NCBI GenBank assembly: GCA_023136735.1
Contig: JAGLQQ010000123.1
Location: forward strand, 1 to 12,936
Origin: Candidatus Omnitrophota bacterium
Lineage (GTDB): Bacteria; Omnitrophota; Gorgyraeia; B26-G9
DNA: 12,936 bases
Reading direction: 5' to 3'
Shown here: one piece after another, positions 1-7,491 of the stretch
Position numbering within the stretch: position 1 is the first letter of the stretch
How the letters are laid out: each line of letters starts with the position of its first letter
The notes under the pieces: model-generated
What the model was told of the DNA's origin: nothing
What the model saw: the letters and a program-made list of their open reading frames with translations, nothing else
The model's database searches: none
Position numbers and translations under genes: made by a program

Positions 1-957
1 ATTCCAACTCCTTTTTTGCGCCTTACCCATGAACAGTCAATGGCCCGTTATGGGACAGATAAGCCGGATACGCGTTATGGCATGCTGCTGCATGTTCTTA
101 GTGATCTGGTTAAAGATAGCAAGTTTATGGTTTTTAAAAAAGTAGTCGAATCAAAAGGCAAGGTTATGGGCATTAAAGCAACTGGCGGCGCAAGTTTTAC
201 GCTTAAGCAGCTAGATGAACTGACGAAGAATGCCATTGAGAATGGCGCGAAAGGGCTTGTCTGGATTAAGGTCCTTGAAAATGATTTTCAGTCGCCTGTA
301 AAAAAGCATTTAGGTGAAGAATTACTGCAAAGCTTGGTTAATGAGTTTGAAGCTAAAACAGGCGATTTATTGTTGCTGGTTGCAGATAAAGCTCTGGTTG
401 CTATGAGTGTGCTGGGCAGTTTAAGGGTTAGTGTAGCTGAGGCATTAAATTGCGTAAACAATGATGTTTTTAACTTCCTGTGGGTTACGGATTTCCCGCT
501 TTTTAAATACAATGCTGAAGAAAAGCGTTGGGATTCTGAACATCATCCTTTTACATCCCCAAAACCAGAGGATATTCAGTATATGGATAGTGATCTTGGC
601 AGAGTTCGCTCATGTGCCTATGATCTAGTTATCAATGGTACGGAACTTGGAAGCGGAAGTATTCGTATTCATCAGGAGCAATTGCAGCAAAAGATTTTTG
701 ATATCCTGGGAATGGATAAAGATGAGAGTAAGACTAAATTCGGATTTTTACTTGATGCATTTACTTACGGAGCGCCGCCTCATGGAGGGTTTGCTCCTGG
801 AATAGATAGGCTGCTTTGTCTTATGAGTAAAAGCTCCAGTATCAGGGAAGTTATTGCTTTTCCTAAAACTCAGAAGGGGTTCTGCCCCTTGACTATGGCG
901 CCATCTGGTGTTTCAAAGAAGCAGCTTGATGAGCTTCAGTTGACAATAAAAGACTAA
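1..957 (+). CDS. aspS: Aspartyl-tRNA synthetase, C-terminal part (5' truncated by window)
   Basis: Class II synthetase that charges tRNA(Asp) with aspartate in the cytoplasm. The reading frame is open from base 1, so the start lies upstream. The visible 318 residues match the latter part of a bacterial-type enzyme of about 590 residues: the RYGTDKPDTR segment that enters the bacterial GAD insertion (roughly residues 20-130), the FLWVTDFPLF and HHPFTSP catalytic-core segments, the ELGSGSIRIH stretch, and class II motif 3 (GFAPGIDRLL, about residues 264-273), whose Arg binds ATP. The GAD insertion marks the bacterial type; whether it is discriminating or non-discriminating (Asp/Asn) cannot be told because the anticodon-binding domain is outside the window. 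The 3' end carries a consensus promoter for the next genes, and I see no terminator after the stop. Confidence 0.96.
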   Translation: MPTPFLRLTHEQSMARYGTDKPDTRYGMLLHVLSDLVKDSKFMVFKKVVESKGKVMGIKATGGASFTLKQLDELTKNAIENGAKGLVWIKVLENDFQSPVKKHLGEELLQSLVNEFEAKTGDLLLLVADKALVAMSVLGSLRVSVAEALNCVNNDVFNFLWVTDFPLFKYNAEEKRWDSEHHPFTSPKPEDIQYMDSDLGRVRSCAYDLVINGTELGSGSIRIHQEQLQQKIFDILGMDKDESKTKFGFLLDAFTYGAPPHGGFAPGIDRLLCLMSKSSSIREVIAFPKTQKGFCPLTMAPSGVSKKQLDELQLTIKD

Positions 958-968
958 TGATTTATAAT
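940..968 (+). promoter_or_regulatory. Consensus sigma-70 promoter inside the aspS 3' end
   Basis: A perfect -35 (TTGACA, 940-945) and a perfect -10 (TATAAT, 963-968) are separated by exactly 17 nt. The -35 lies in the last aspS codons and the -10 just after the stop. Transcription would begin near 974-977, giving a leader of about 57-60 nt before the LysM lipoprotein gene. It probably drives the downstream operon independently of aspS. This is inferred from sequence alone. Confidence 0.8.
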
Positions 969-1033
969 AATTATGCTTCAAATATTAAAATTGGGGCGTT
1001 ATAAATGCTTGATTACTTAGGGGGTGCTGGATT

Positions 1034-1636
1034 ATGAAAAGAATAGTGATTGCTTTTATTATAGTTTTTGTATTAGCTTTAAATACTAGCGGATGTGTAA
1101 AACGTGTAAGTCTTAATACTATTGAAAAAGCACGAATTGACCAGGATGAAACAGTAGGTAATAAGGGTTATATATCAGGGACCAAGCCGCCATCTGACAC
1201 TCCAATTGAAAAACAAAAAACCAGAAGAATCTATCAGGTAACATTAGAAATCCCTCCATATGCTGAGTGGAAAAACTTTCGAAAAGAGCAGACTCCTGAT
1301 AAAGAGATTTGGGGAAATCGAGGGTATGTTTATGGCGGGCCTCAGTCAATGGTTACACCAGAAGAAGCTGCTCCTGTGCCTATAATATTGCCAGAAGAGG
1401 TATATAAGGAAGCTGATGCAATTCTGCCCCCTGAGCCAGTTAAAGTGGAGCCGGTGGCTGAAGACGTGAAATCCATTTCCTACAAGGTTAAAAAAGGGGA
1501 CACTTTACAGAAGATCTCAAAAAAAGTGTATGGAACTTCTAAAAGATGGCAGGAGATTTTTGAATTCAATAAAGGGAGTTTAAAAAACCCCAATAAAATT
1601 TATCCTGGTCAGACAATTTTGATTCCTCAAGATTGA
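1034..1636 (+). CDS. LysM-domain lipoprotein
   Basis: Predicted envelope lipoprotein that could bind peptidoglycan through a C-terminal LysM module. The N-terminus (MKRIVIAF then a hydrophobic run) is a signal peptide ending in TSGC, with Cys21 as the likely lipidated residue; Thr at -3 makes this an imperfect lipobox. The LysM module spans about residues 149-198 (YKVKKGDTLQKIS ... IYPGQTILIP). Residues 105-145 are Pro/Glu-rich and look like a flexible linker. A motif of form DxExxGN(K/R)GY(I/V)xG occurs twice, at residues 36-49 and 89-101, and I do not recognise its function. The ATG has a GGGGG ribosome-binding site about 10 nt upstream (within 1019-1024). The stop overlaps the most upstream possible start of phoH, suggesting coupled translation. 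LysM lipoprotein: confident; biological role: unknown. Confidence 0.85.
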   Translation: MKRIVIAFIIVFVLALNTSGCVKRVSLNTIEKARIDQDETVGNKGYISGTKPPSDTPIEKQKTRRIYQVTLEIPPYAEWKNFRKEQTPDKEIWGNRGYVYGGPQSMVTPEEAAPVPIILPEEVYKEADAILPPEPVKVEPVAEDVKSISYKVKKGDTLQKISKKVYGTSKRWQEIFEFNKGSLKNPNKIYPGQTILIPQD

Positions 1637-2628
1637 GCGGCTTGTTGAGAGCAAAGAATGCATGTATGGAGAGAGTAATAAAACTTCAAAGTGATAAAGA
1701 ATCAAATATACTTTTTGGCCGGCATGATGAAAATCTAAAGATTATAAAGCAAGAGCTCACCATCCAAATTGCTGCTCGTGGCGAAAAGCTCACCCTACAA
1801 GGCAAAAAAGATAATGTAATCCTAGCTGAAACATTGATAAAAGAGCTAATTGGCATTATTCGAGCGGGCTCGCAAATACAAAAGCAGGAAGTTAAAAACG
1901 CTATCAATACCATAAAAGAAACCGGCTCACTTAGAATGAATGGTATATCAACTGAGCGCATAGAAATAATGAGTAAGCGCCAGTATATAACCCCTAAAAC
2001 TAAAGGACAGAAAAGCTATGTCGATGCTATCAGGGATTGTGAAATTACTTTTGGCATAGGTCCTGCTGGAACAGGTAAAACATATTTAGCCATTGCTATG
2101 GCGGTAAGTGCTTTAAAAAATCGCCAGGTGAGACGGGTGATTTTAGTGCGTCCCGCGGTTGAAGCAGGAGAAAGTCTGGGTTTTTTACCGGGCGATATAA
2201 TGGAAAAGATTGATCCATATCTGCGGCCAATATATGATGCTTTATATGATATGATGGATTCAGAAAAGGTTCAGGCATACCTGCAAAAAGGCATCATTGA
2301 GGCGGCGTCGCTTGCCTATATGCGCGGACGAACATTAAATAATTCTTTTATTATACTTGATGAAGCTCAGAACAGTACAGCTGAACAGATGAAGATGTTT
2401 CTTACGCGGCTTGGTTTTGATTCAAAAGTTATAGTTACAGGAGACATTACTCAGGTAGATTTACCATCGAACAAACGATCTGGGCTCATTGAGGCGCAGT
2501 CGATTTTAAAGGATATTGAGGGTATAAAGTTTGTTTATTTAAATGAGCAAGATGTCGTGCGGCATGAATTAGTCAGAGGTATCATTAGAGCTTATGCTGA
2601 ATTTGAAAAGTACTCAGGGAAAAAATAA
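1633..2628 (+). CDS. phoH: PhoH family ATPase (YbeZ/YqfE-type)
   Basis: Cytoplasmic P-loop ATPase of the PhoH family, linked in other bacteria to RNA metabolism and ribosome maturation together with YbeY, which is encoded two genes downstream. An N-terminal KH-like segment (about 18-75, LFGRHDENLKII) is followed by the PhoH ATPase core: Walker A GPAGTGKT (143-150), a VRPAVEAGESLGFLPGD block (172-188), Walker B FIILDEAQ (239-246) and sensor VTGDITQVDLP (268-278). The total of 331 residues is normal for the family. The start is uncertain. TTG at 1633 overlaps the previous stop as TTGA. ATG at 1666 gives MERVIKLQ, which fits the usual family N-terminus better. Neither has a clear Shine-Dalgarno site; a weak GAGAG lies about 15 nt before the ATG. 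Confidence 0.93.
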   Translation: MSGLLRAKNACMERVIKLQSDKESNILFGRHDENLKIIKQELTIQIAARGEKLTLQGKKDNVILAETLIKELIGIIRAGSQIQKQEVKNAINTIKETGSLRMNGISTERIEIMSKRQYITPKTKGQKSYVDAIRDCEITFGIGPAGTGKTYLAIAMAVSALKNRQVRRVILVRPAVEAGESLGFLPGDIMEKIDPYLRPIYDALYDMMDSEKVQAYLQKGIIEAASLAYMRGRTLNNSFIILDEAQNSTAEQMKMFLTRLGFDSKVIVTGDITQVDLPSNKRSGLIEAQSILKDIEGIKFVYLNEQDVVRHELVRGIIRAYAEFEKYSGKK

Positions 2629-2629
2629 T

Positions 2630-4306
2630 ATGAAAAATAATAACACGAAGCTGACTGATAATTCTATAAAAAAGAATTCACTAGGTGTGATCATAGTGAT
2701 CTTTCTTTGTTTGCTTTTAAGTCTTGTTTTTTTTCTAGGAAAAGATTTTGTTTGGACAGGCTGCTATTTTGAGAATGGGCAGATAGCTCAGCGTGATATT
2801 TTTTCACCATTTGATTTCTCATTCATTAATAATGACGGTCTTGAAATTAAAATAAAGAAGAATGAACTTATTGTCGAAAAGGGTGAAAAAATAAATAAAA
2901 ACCAGGAGCTTGCTGCCGGTGAACTTCAAAAGATCCAAACGCAGCCGAAGAATCTATACTATATACTCGGTGTTTTACTTCTCCTGATTATCTTCGCGGT
3001 AATTATTGTTACTTACGATACCATTCATAAAGCCAGAATCCTTTATAAGGAAAAGAATGTTTTTCTTTTATGCCTGCTGATATTATTGATTATTTTGGGT
3101 GCCAAAGCAATCCTATTCGTATCATGGTCAGTTTATTTGATACCTCTGGCAAGTGTTTCTATGCTAGTCGCGATACTTATTGATCCTGGTGCGGCTCTTA
3201 TGCTAACTGTATTGCTCAGTGTTTTGGTTTCCGTTTTAACTGGTGGCAGCTTTGACGTGATGGTTACAATGATGTCTGGAGGTATAGTAAGTATATATTC
3301 AGTGCTTAATGTCCGCCGTAGACGTAATTTAACTAAAGCAGGTTTTTTGATAGGATTAACACATATGGTTGCCATAGTTTCCATGGGGTTGATTAATTTT
3401 GTCTCTATTAACACTCTTGTAGTCCAGGGATCATGGGGGCTTGCCAATGGTATATTGTCTGCAATAATTGTTACCGGTTTACTTCCGATTTTCGAAATTT
3501 TATTTCAGATAACGACTAATATCAGTTTACTTGAGCTCTCTGACTTAAACCAGCCGGTTTTAAAAGAGCTGGTGCTAAAAGCTCCGGGGACATATCATCA
3601 CAGTTTGGTTGTCGGTAATTTGGCTGAATCAGCAGCTGAAGCGGTGGGTGCTAATAGCCTGCTGGCTCGGGTTGGCGGATACTTTCATGATATCGGAAAA
3701 CTTCGGATGGCTCCGTACTTTTCAGAGAACCAGGGGCATATTGAGAATAAGCATGAAAATTTAAGTCCGACAATCAGCAGTCTTATTATTATCAATCATA
3801 TTAAAGAAGGGGCGGATTTAGCAAAGAAATACAAACTGGGGAAAGATATCAATGACATAATTGTTCAACATCACGGTGATGATGTTGTGCACTTTTTCTA
3901 TCATCGGGCGCTTGAAATGCACGGAGATGAGAAAAGTAAGATCCAAGCGGAGGATTTTAGATATCCCGGGCCGAAACCTCAATCTAAAGAAGCGGCTATA
4001 GTTATGCTGGCTGATTCTGTTGAAGCTGCCTCAAAAGCAATGCAGGCTCCTACTCCAGGTAAAATTAATGAATTGGTCAGCAGAATTATTAATAACAAGT
4101 TTATCGATGGGCAATTAAATGGATGCGCGCTGACTTTAAAGGACCTGCATACAATCGCGGGAGTTTTTATTCATATTCTTAACGGGATATTTCACTCAAG
4201 GGTTGAGTATCCAGATATTAAGCAGTTGCAAAATGAACAAAATAAAAATAAAGAATCTTCAGAGAAAAAAAGTAAGCCTGAGAAACCTGAAAAAACTGGC
4301 GAATAA
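2630..4306 (+). CDS. 7TM-HD phosphodiesterase (PgpH/YqfF-like) with reduced outer domain
   Basis: Membrane-bound HD-domain phosphodiesterase. Characterised relatives (PgpH) hydrolyse the second messenger c-di-AMP. The start at 2630 is 1 nt after phoH, with AGGGA about 10 nt upstream; the frame extends further up but inside phoH. Residues 17-36 form a first transmembrane segment, 37-108 an extracytoplasmic loop, about 109-293 a multi-helix membrane core, and about 318-525 the HD domain. Expected metal ligands and family signatures are present: TYHHS (321-325), HDIGK (353-357), HxxNKH (370-375), VQHHGD (412-417) and ADSVEAASKAM (461-471). At 558 residues it is shorter than B. subtilis YqfF (about 711), because the outer loop is only about 70 residues. 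A Lys/Glu-rich tail (532-558) is encoded where ybeY already begins. c-di-AMP as substrate is inferred from family. Confidence 0.92.
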   Translation: MKNNNTKLTDNSIKKNSLGVIIVIFLCLLLSLVFFLGKDFVWTGCYFENGQIAQRDIFSPFDFSFINNDGLEIKIKKNELIVEKGEKINKNQELAAGELQKIQTQPKNLYYILGVLLLLIIFAVIIVTYDTIHKARILYKEKNVFLLCLLILLIILGAKAILFVSWSVYLIPLASVSMLVAILIDPGAALMLTVLLSVLVSVLTGGSFDVMVTMMSGGIVSIYSVLNVRRRRNLTKAGFLIGLTHMVAIVSMGLINFVSINTLVVQGSWGLANGILSAIIVTGLLPIFEILFQITTNISLLELSDLNQPVLKELVLKAPGTYHHSLVVGNLAESAAEAVGANSLLARVGGYFHDIGKLRMAPYFSENQGHIENKHENLSPTISSLIIINHIKEGADLAKKYKLGKDINDIIVQHHGDDVVHFFYHRALEMHGDEKSKIQAEDFRYPGPKPQSKEAAIVMLADSVEAASKAMQAPTPGKINELVSRIINNKFIDGQLNGCALTLKDLHTIAGVFIHILNGIFHSRVEYPDIKQLQNEQNKNKESSEKKSKPEKPEKTGE

Positions 4307-4664
4307 GACTCTGGCGCATCAGGGAGTTGATGAAAAAGAGATAAGTATTCTTTTGGTAGATGATAAAACCATTAAAGATTTTAATAAACAATATCTAAAG
4401 AAGAATTATCCAACCGATGTCCTAGCCTTCAGAATGCAAGATGGGGAGTTTTCGCATCTGCATCCGGAAATTTTGGGTGATGTGATTATTTCCTTGGATA
4501 CTGCCGCTTTCCGAGCTGAGGAATTCAAAACAAGCTTTGAGTATGAAAGTCATCTGTATTTAGTACATGGAATTTTGCATTTACTTGGTTTTGATGATGG
4601 AAATCCTAAGAAGAGAAACAAGATGAGGGCTATTCAAGAAGAGATTTTGGAGAATTATGCATAG
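4233..4664 (+). CDS. ybeY: YbeY-like endoribonuclease / rRNA maturation factor (variant active site)
   Basis: Homologue of YbeY (UPF0054), a small metal-dependent RNase involved in 16S rRNA 3'-end maturation and ribosome quality control. The 143 residues contain family landmarks: VDD (42-44), YPTDVLAF (59-66), LGDVIIS (81-87) and the metal-site motif HGILHLLGFDD (112-122). The canonical motif is H-x3-H-x5-H. Here His112 and His116 are kept, but the third ligand position (122) is Asp, and the Arg equivalent to E. coli R59 appears to be Leu55. ATG 4233 is chosen because it gives the beta-strand start (MNKIKIKN) usual for YbeY, although it lies 74 nt inside the HD gene in another frame and lacks a clear Shine-Dalgarno site. 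Translation is probably coupled to the upstream gene. Family membership is sure; catalytic competence is open. Confidence 0.9.
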   Translation: MNKIKIKNLQRKKVSLRNLKKLANKTLAHQGVDEKEISILLVDDKTIKDFNKQYLKKNYPTDVLAFRMQDGEFSHLHPEILGDVIISLDTAAFRAEEFKTSFEYESHLYLVHGILHLLGFDDGNPKKRNKMRAIQEEILENYA

Positions 4665-5361
4665 AAGAAGATTGTTTGAAAGCTTTAATTATGCGATAGA
4701 GGGATTTCTTTACGTACTGAAAACGCAAAAAAACATGCGGCTTCATTTTCTAGCGTCTATAATTGTGCTGTTACTTGGATTCTATTATAATTTTTCTAAA
4801 ATTGAATTAATTCTTCTTTTACTTACAATTTGTTTTGTAATGATCGCTGAAATGTTTAATACCGGGGTGGAACTGATCATAGACTTAATTACTGATGAAT
4901 TTCATCCGCTGGCACGCATAATAAAAGATATCACTGCCGGAGCTGTGCTGGTGGCGTCTATAAATGCTGTATTTGTCGGATATTTACTGTTTTTAACGGA
5001 TTTTCCTGTTGACACTTTGCAGACAAGTATTGATTATATAAGACAAAAGCCTCTGCACATGACTTTTATCTCCATGTTTATTGTTCTTGTAACAGTTGTT
5101 TTTTCGAAAGCTAAAATAGGACGCGGTAAACCTTTACGAGGGGGAATGCCTTCCGGGCATTCAGCGATTGCTTTTTCTGTATGGGCAATTGCCTTGTTTC
5201 TTTCGTCGAGTAAACTGCTTATTGTGTTAGTGCTTATTTTAGCTATACTGCTCGCTCAGAGCAGAATCCGGCCAGGATTTCATACTTTAAAGGAAGTTAT
5301 AGCAGGTGCATCTGTGGGGCTTGGGCTTACCAGTTTAATTTTTTTTATACTAAGATTTTAA
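4657..5361 (+). CDS. DgkA-PAP2 fusion: prenol/diacylglycerol kinase plus lipid phosphatase
   Basis: Integral membrane protein joining two lipid enzymes. Residues 1-115 are a DgkA-type kinase with the signature EMFNTGVELIID (65-76) and KDITAGAVL (90-98); in Gram-positive relatives this domain phosphorylates undecaprenol. Residues 130-234 are a PAP2 phosphatase domain with PSGH (165-168) and SRIRPGFH (202-209), where His209 would be the nucleophile. The usual Asp four residues after it is Glu213, and motif 1 reads PLRGG rather than RP. The domains could phosphorylate undecaprenol and dephosphorylate undecaprenyl phosphates, or act on diacylglycerol lipids; the substrate cannot be told from sequence. 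The start has GGAG 4 nt upstream (4649-4652) and overlaps ybeY by 8 nt. Such fusions occur in databases under 'diacylglycerol kinase/PAP2'. Confidence 0.88.
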   Translation: MHRRRLFESFNYAIEGFLYVLKTQKNMRLHFLASIIVLLLGFYYNFSKIELILLLLTICFVMIAEMFNTGVELIIDLITDEFHPLARIIKDITAGAVLVASINAVFVGYLLFLTDFPVDTLQTSIDYIRQKPLHMTFISMFIVLVTVVFSKAKIGRGKPLRGGMPSGHSAIAFSVWAIALFLSSSKLLIVLVLILAILLAQSRIRPGFHTLKEVIAGASVGLGLTSLIFFILRF

Positions 5362-5362
5362 A

Positions 5363-6121
5363 ATGGCTATACATAAAACCGAAGCGATTGTTATTGATAG
5401 AAAAGATTATAGGGAAACAAGCTATTTGCTGAGTTTCTTCACAGCTGATTTTGGTAAAATTCATGCCCAGGCTAAGGGAGCAAAAAGAAAGATTGATAAA
5501 TTCGGCAGTAGTTTCGTGCCGCTTAGTTTTAATAAAATAGTTTTTTATGAAAGTGTTCAAGGTAACCTGAATATTATCAGTCAGGCTGATTTAATCGAAC
5601 ACTTTGGCGGAATTGATAAGGACATAGAAAAGTACTGTTATGGAAGTTATTTTCTGGAACTTATTAATGCTGCTATGGGCATCGGAGATAAAAATAAGGA
5701 AATTTTTACTCTTCTGAAGAATTCCTTGAGTTTTTTAGATGAAGATGATAAAATTCCTCATATTGTACAAGTTTTTGAAATTAAATTTTTGAATCTTTCC
5801 GGAGTTAAGCCCAATCTTGACTGCTGTGTGCATTGCAGTAGTCAAATATTAGATAAAATAAAATTTAGCTATGTTTTGGGCGGACTTTTATGTGAAAAGT
5901 GTTTTGGTTTTGATCAGAGCGCGCAGGATTTAATGCAGGGCACAATTGCTACCTTAAAGCATATTGAAAAAATGGAATTGGAAAAGATTCGAGGGTTTAA
6001 AATTGTCCCAAGTGTTTTTATTGAGCTTGAAAAAATCCTAAGGACTTTTATTAATTACCATTTAACTGGAGATTTTAAATCATTAGAGCTTTTAAAAAAG
6101 GTTAGGTTTTCTTATGTCTGA
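5363..6121 (+). CDS. recO: DNA repair protein RecO
   Basis: RecO helps load RecA on SSB-coated single-stranded DNA in the RecF recombination pathway and anneals strands. The N-terminal OB-fold shows the usual start (HKTEAIVIDRKDYRETSYLL, residues 4-23) and the basic AKGAKR segment (37-42). The C-terminal part carries a four-cysteine zinc site, CVHC (155-158) and CEKC (177-180), as in many RecO proteins. The length of 252 residues is normal. The start is 1 nt after the dgkA fusion gene with no clear Shine-Dalgarno, so translation is likely coupled. It overlaps glyS by 8 nt. In B. subtilis recO also lies between dgkA/era and the glycyl-tRNA synthetase genes. Confidence 0.94.
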   Translation: MAIHKTEAIVIDRKDYRETSYLLSFFTADFGKIHAQAKGAKRKIDKFGSSFVPLSFNKIVFYESVQGNLNIISQADLIEHFGGIDKDIEKYCYGSYFLELINAAMGIGDKNKEIFTLLKNSLSFLDEDDKIPHIVQVFEIKFLNLSGVKPNLDCCVHCSSQILDKIKFSYVLGGLLCEKCFGFDQSAQDLMQGTIATLKHIEKMELEKIRGFKIVPSVFIELEKILRTFINYHLTGDFKSLELLKKVRFSYV

Positions 6122-7439
6122 TTTTCGTTTGGATACAATTGTATCGTTGTGCAAACGGCGCGGGTTTATATTTCCGAGTTCTGAGATTTACGGCGGTCTT
6201 GGCAGTACGTGGGATTATGGTCCGCTAGGTGTTGAATTAAAACGCAATGTAAAACAGGCTTGGTGGAAGTCCGTGGTACACCTGAGAGAAGATATGGAGG
6301 GGCTTGATGCTGCTATCCTGATGCATCCATCAACCTGGAAAGCTTCCGGGCATATAGATGGATTTACTGATGCTCTTGTAGACTGCCGAACTTGTAAAAA
6401 ACGTTTTCGTGTGGATCATTTGCCGGGAGAGGGTGATAATAGAAAATGCCCGGAATGCAAGGGGGAGATAGATCTTAAAAGCAATCCCCCGCGTTTGTTT
6501 AATTTAATGCTAAAAACATATCTGGGGCCTGTAGAAAATGAAAACGCGATTACATATCTCAGACCGGAGACAGCGCAAGGAATTTTTGTGAATTTTTTGA
6601 ATGTCGTAAATTCTCGTTCTCGAAAGCTTCCCTTTGGTGTAGCTCAGATCGGTAAGAGTTTTCGCAATGAAATAACACCGGGAAATTTCACATTTAGAAC
6701 GCGTGAGTTTGAACAGATGGAAATAGAATATTTCGTAAAACCAGAAGAAGCTGAAAGAGCTTATAAATTTTGGGTAGAGGAAAGGTTTCAATGGTATCAG
6801 AAGCTCGGAATAAAAAAAGATAAGCTTAAACTGCGTCCTCACGCAAGTGATGAGCTAGCGCATTATGCGAGCGGTTGTACTGATATTGAATATGAATTTC
6901 CTTTTGGCTGGTCTGAGCTTGAAGGAATAGCTAACCGGGGTGATTTTGACCTGAGTCAGCATGCTAAAGAGAGCGGAAAAGATCTTACATACTTTGATCA
7001 ACCGCAAAATAAAAGATATTTGCCTCATGTTATTGAACCCTCCGGTGGAGTTGACCGTGCGGCATTGGCATTTTTAGTAGATGCATATCGTGAAGAGGAG
7101 GTAAAGGGAGCGAAAAGAGTGGTATTAGGACTTAATCATCAGTTGAGCCCTTATAAAATTGCTGTCTTACCTTTACTTAAGAAAAACAGTGATATCGTTG
7201 AGCTTGCAAAAAAAATTAGTAGTGGCTTAAAAAAATATTTTGTGGTAAAATACGACGATACTGGTTCTATAGGGAAACTTTATCGACGACAGGACGAGAT
7301 AGGTACTCTTTTTTGTGTAACTGTTGATGTGCAGTCTCTGGAAGACCAAATGGTTACAGTAAGAGACAGAGATACCATGGATCAAATAAGGATCAGTATA
7401 GACAAGCTGGATGAGTATTTTAAGAGTAAATTAAGTTAA
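6114..7439 (+). CDS. glyS: Glycyl-tRNA synthetase, alpha2 single-chain type
   Basis: Class II synthetase charging tRNA(Gly). This is the homodimeric type (archaeal/eukaryotic, Thermus, Mycoplasma), unrelated in subunit plan to the alpha2beta2 GlyQ/GlyS enzyme. Visible features: N-terminal RRGFIFPSSEIYGGLGSTWDYGPLG core (16-40), CRTC (91-94) and CPEC (112-115) forming a zinc-binding insertion, RPETAQGIF (150-158), motif 2 FRNEITPGNFTFRTREF (183-199), motif 3 EPSGGVDRAALAFL (308-321), and an anticodon-binding domain from about 335 on, ending in RRQDEIGTLFCVTVD (391-405). The length of 441 residues is slightly short of the usual 450-460. A GG-rich site (GGTTAGG, near 6100-6106) precedes the ATG. 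Confidence 0.95.
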   Translation: MSDFRLDTIVSLCKRRGFIFPSSEIYGGLGSTWDYGPLGVELKRNVKQAWWKSVVHLREDMEGLDAAILMHPSTWKASGHIDGFTDALVDCRTCKKRFRVDHLPGEGDNRKCPECKGEIDLKSNPPRLFNLMLKTYLGPVENENAITYLRPETAQGIFVNFLNVVNSRSRKLPFGVAQIGKSFRNEITPGNFTFRTREFEQMEIEYFVKPEEAERAYKFWVEERFQWYQKLGIKKDKLKLRPHASDELAHYASGCTDIEYEFPFGWSELEGIANRGDFDLSQHAKESGKDLTYFDQPQNKRYLPHVIEPSGGVDRAALAFLVDAYREEEVKGAKRVVLGLNHQLSPYKIAVLPLLKKNSDIVELAKKISSGLKKYFVVKYDDTGSIGKLYRRQDEIGTLFCVTVDVQSLEDQMVTVRDRDTMDQIRISIDKLDEYFKSKLS

Positions 7440-7440
7440 T

Positions 7441-7470
7441 TTTAATTAAGTTGAATGGAATTGTTAATAT
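7441..7470 (+). promoter_or_regulatory. Weak candidate promoter before ppdK
   Basis: The only gap of note inside the gene run (52 nt) contains an extended -10-like element, TGT-TAATAT (7462-7470), with a poor -35 (TTAATT, 7442-7447) 17 nt upstream. The leader would be short, leading into the strong AAAGGGG ribosome-binding site at 7476-7482. The AT-rich composition makes chance matches likely, so this is tentative; no terminator separates glyS from ppdK. Confidence 0.25.
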
Positions 7471-7491
7471 TTAGAAAGGGGATTTTTAGAA

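Noticed and set aside
2594..2629. An earlier TTG start for the HD phosphodiesterase at 2594
   Set aside because: It would lie inside phoH with no ribosome-binding site; ATG 2630 has AGGGA at a proper distance and directly precedes the first membrane segment.
6510..6842. A 110-codon minus-strand frame opposite glyS
   Set aside because: It is antisense to a conserved catalytic core; its low-complexity Phe/Tyr-rich product looks like a complement shadow.
7425..7460. A terminator after glyS
   Set aside because: Only AT-rich, weakly self-complementary sequence (TTAATTTTAATTAA) is present, without a GC stem or a proper T-tract.
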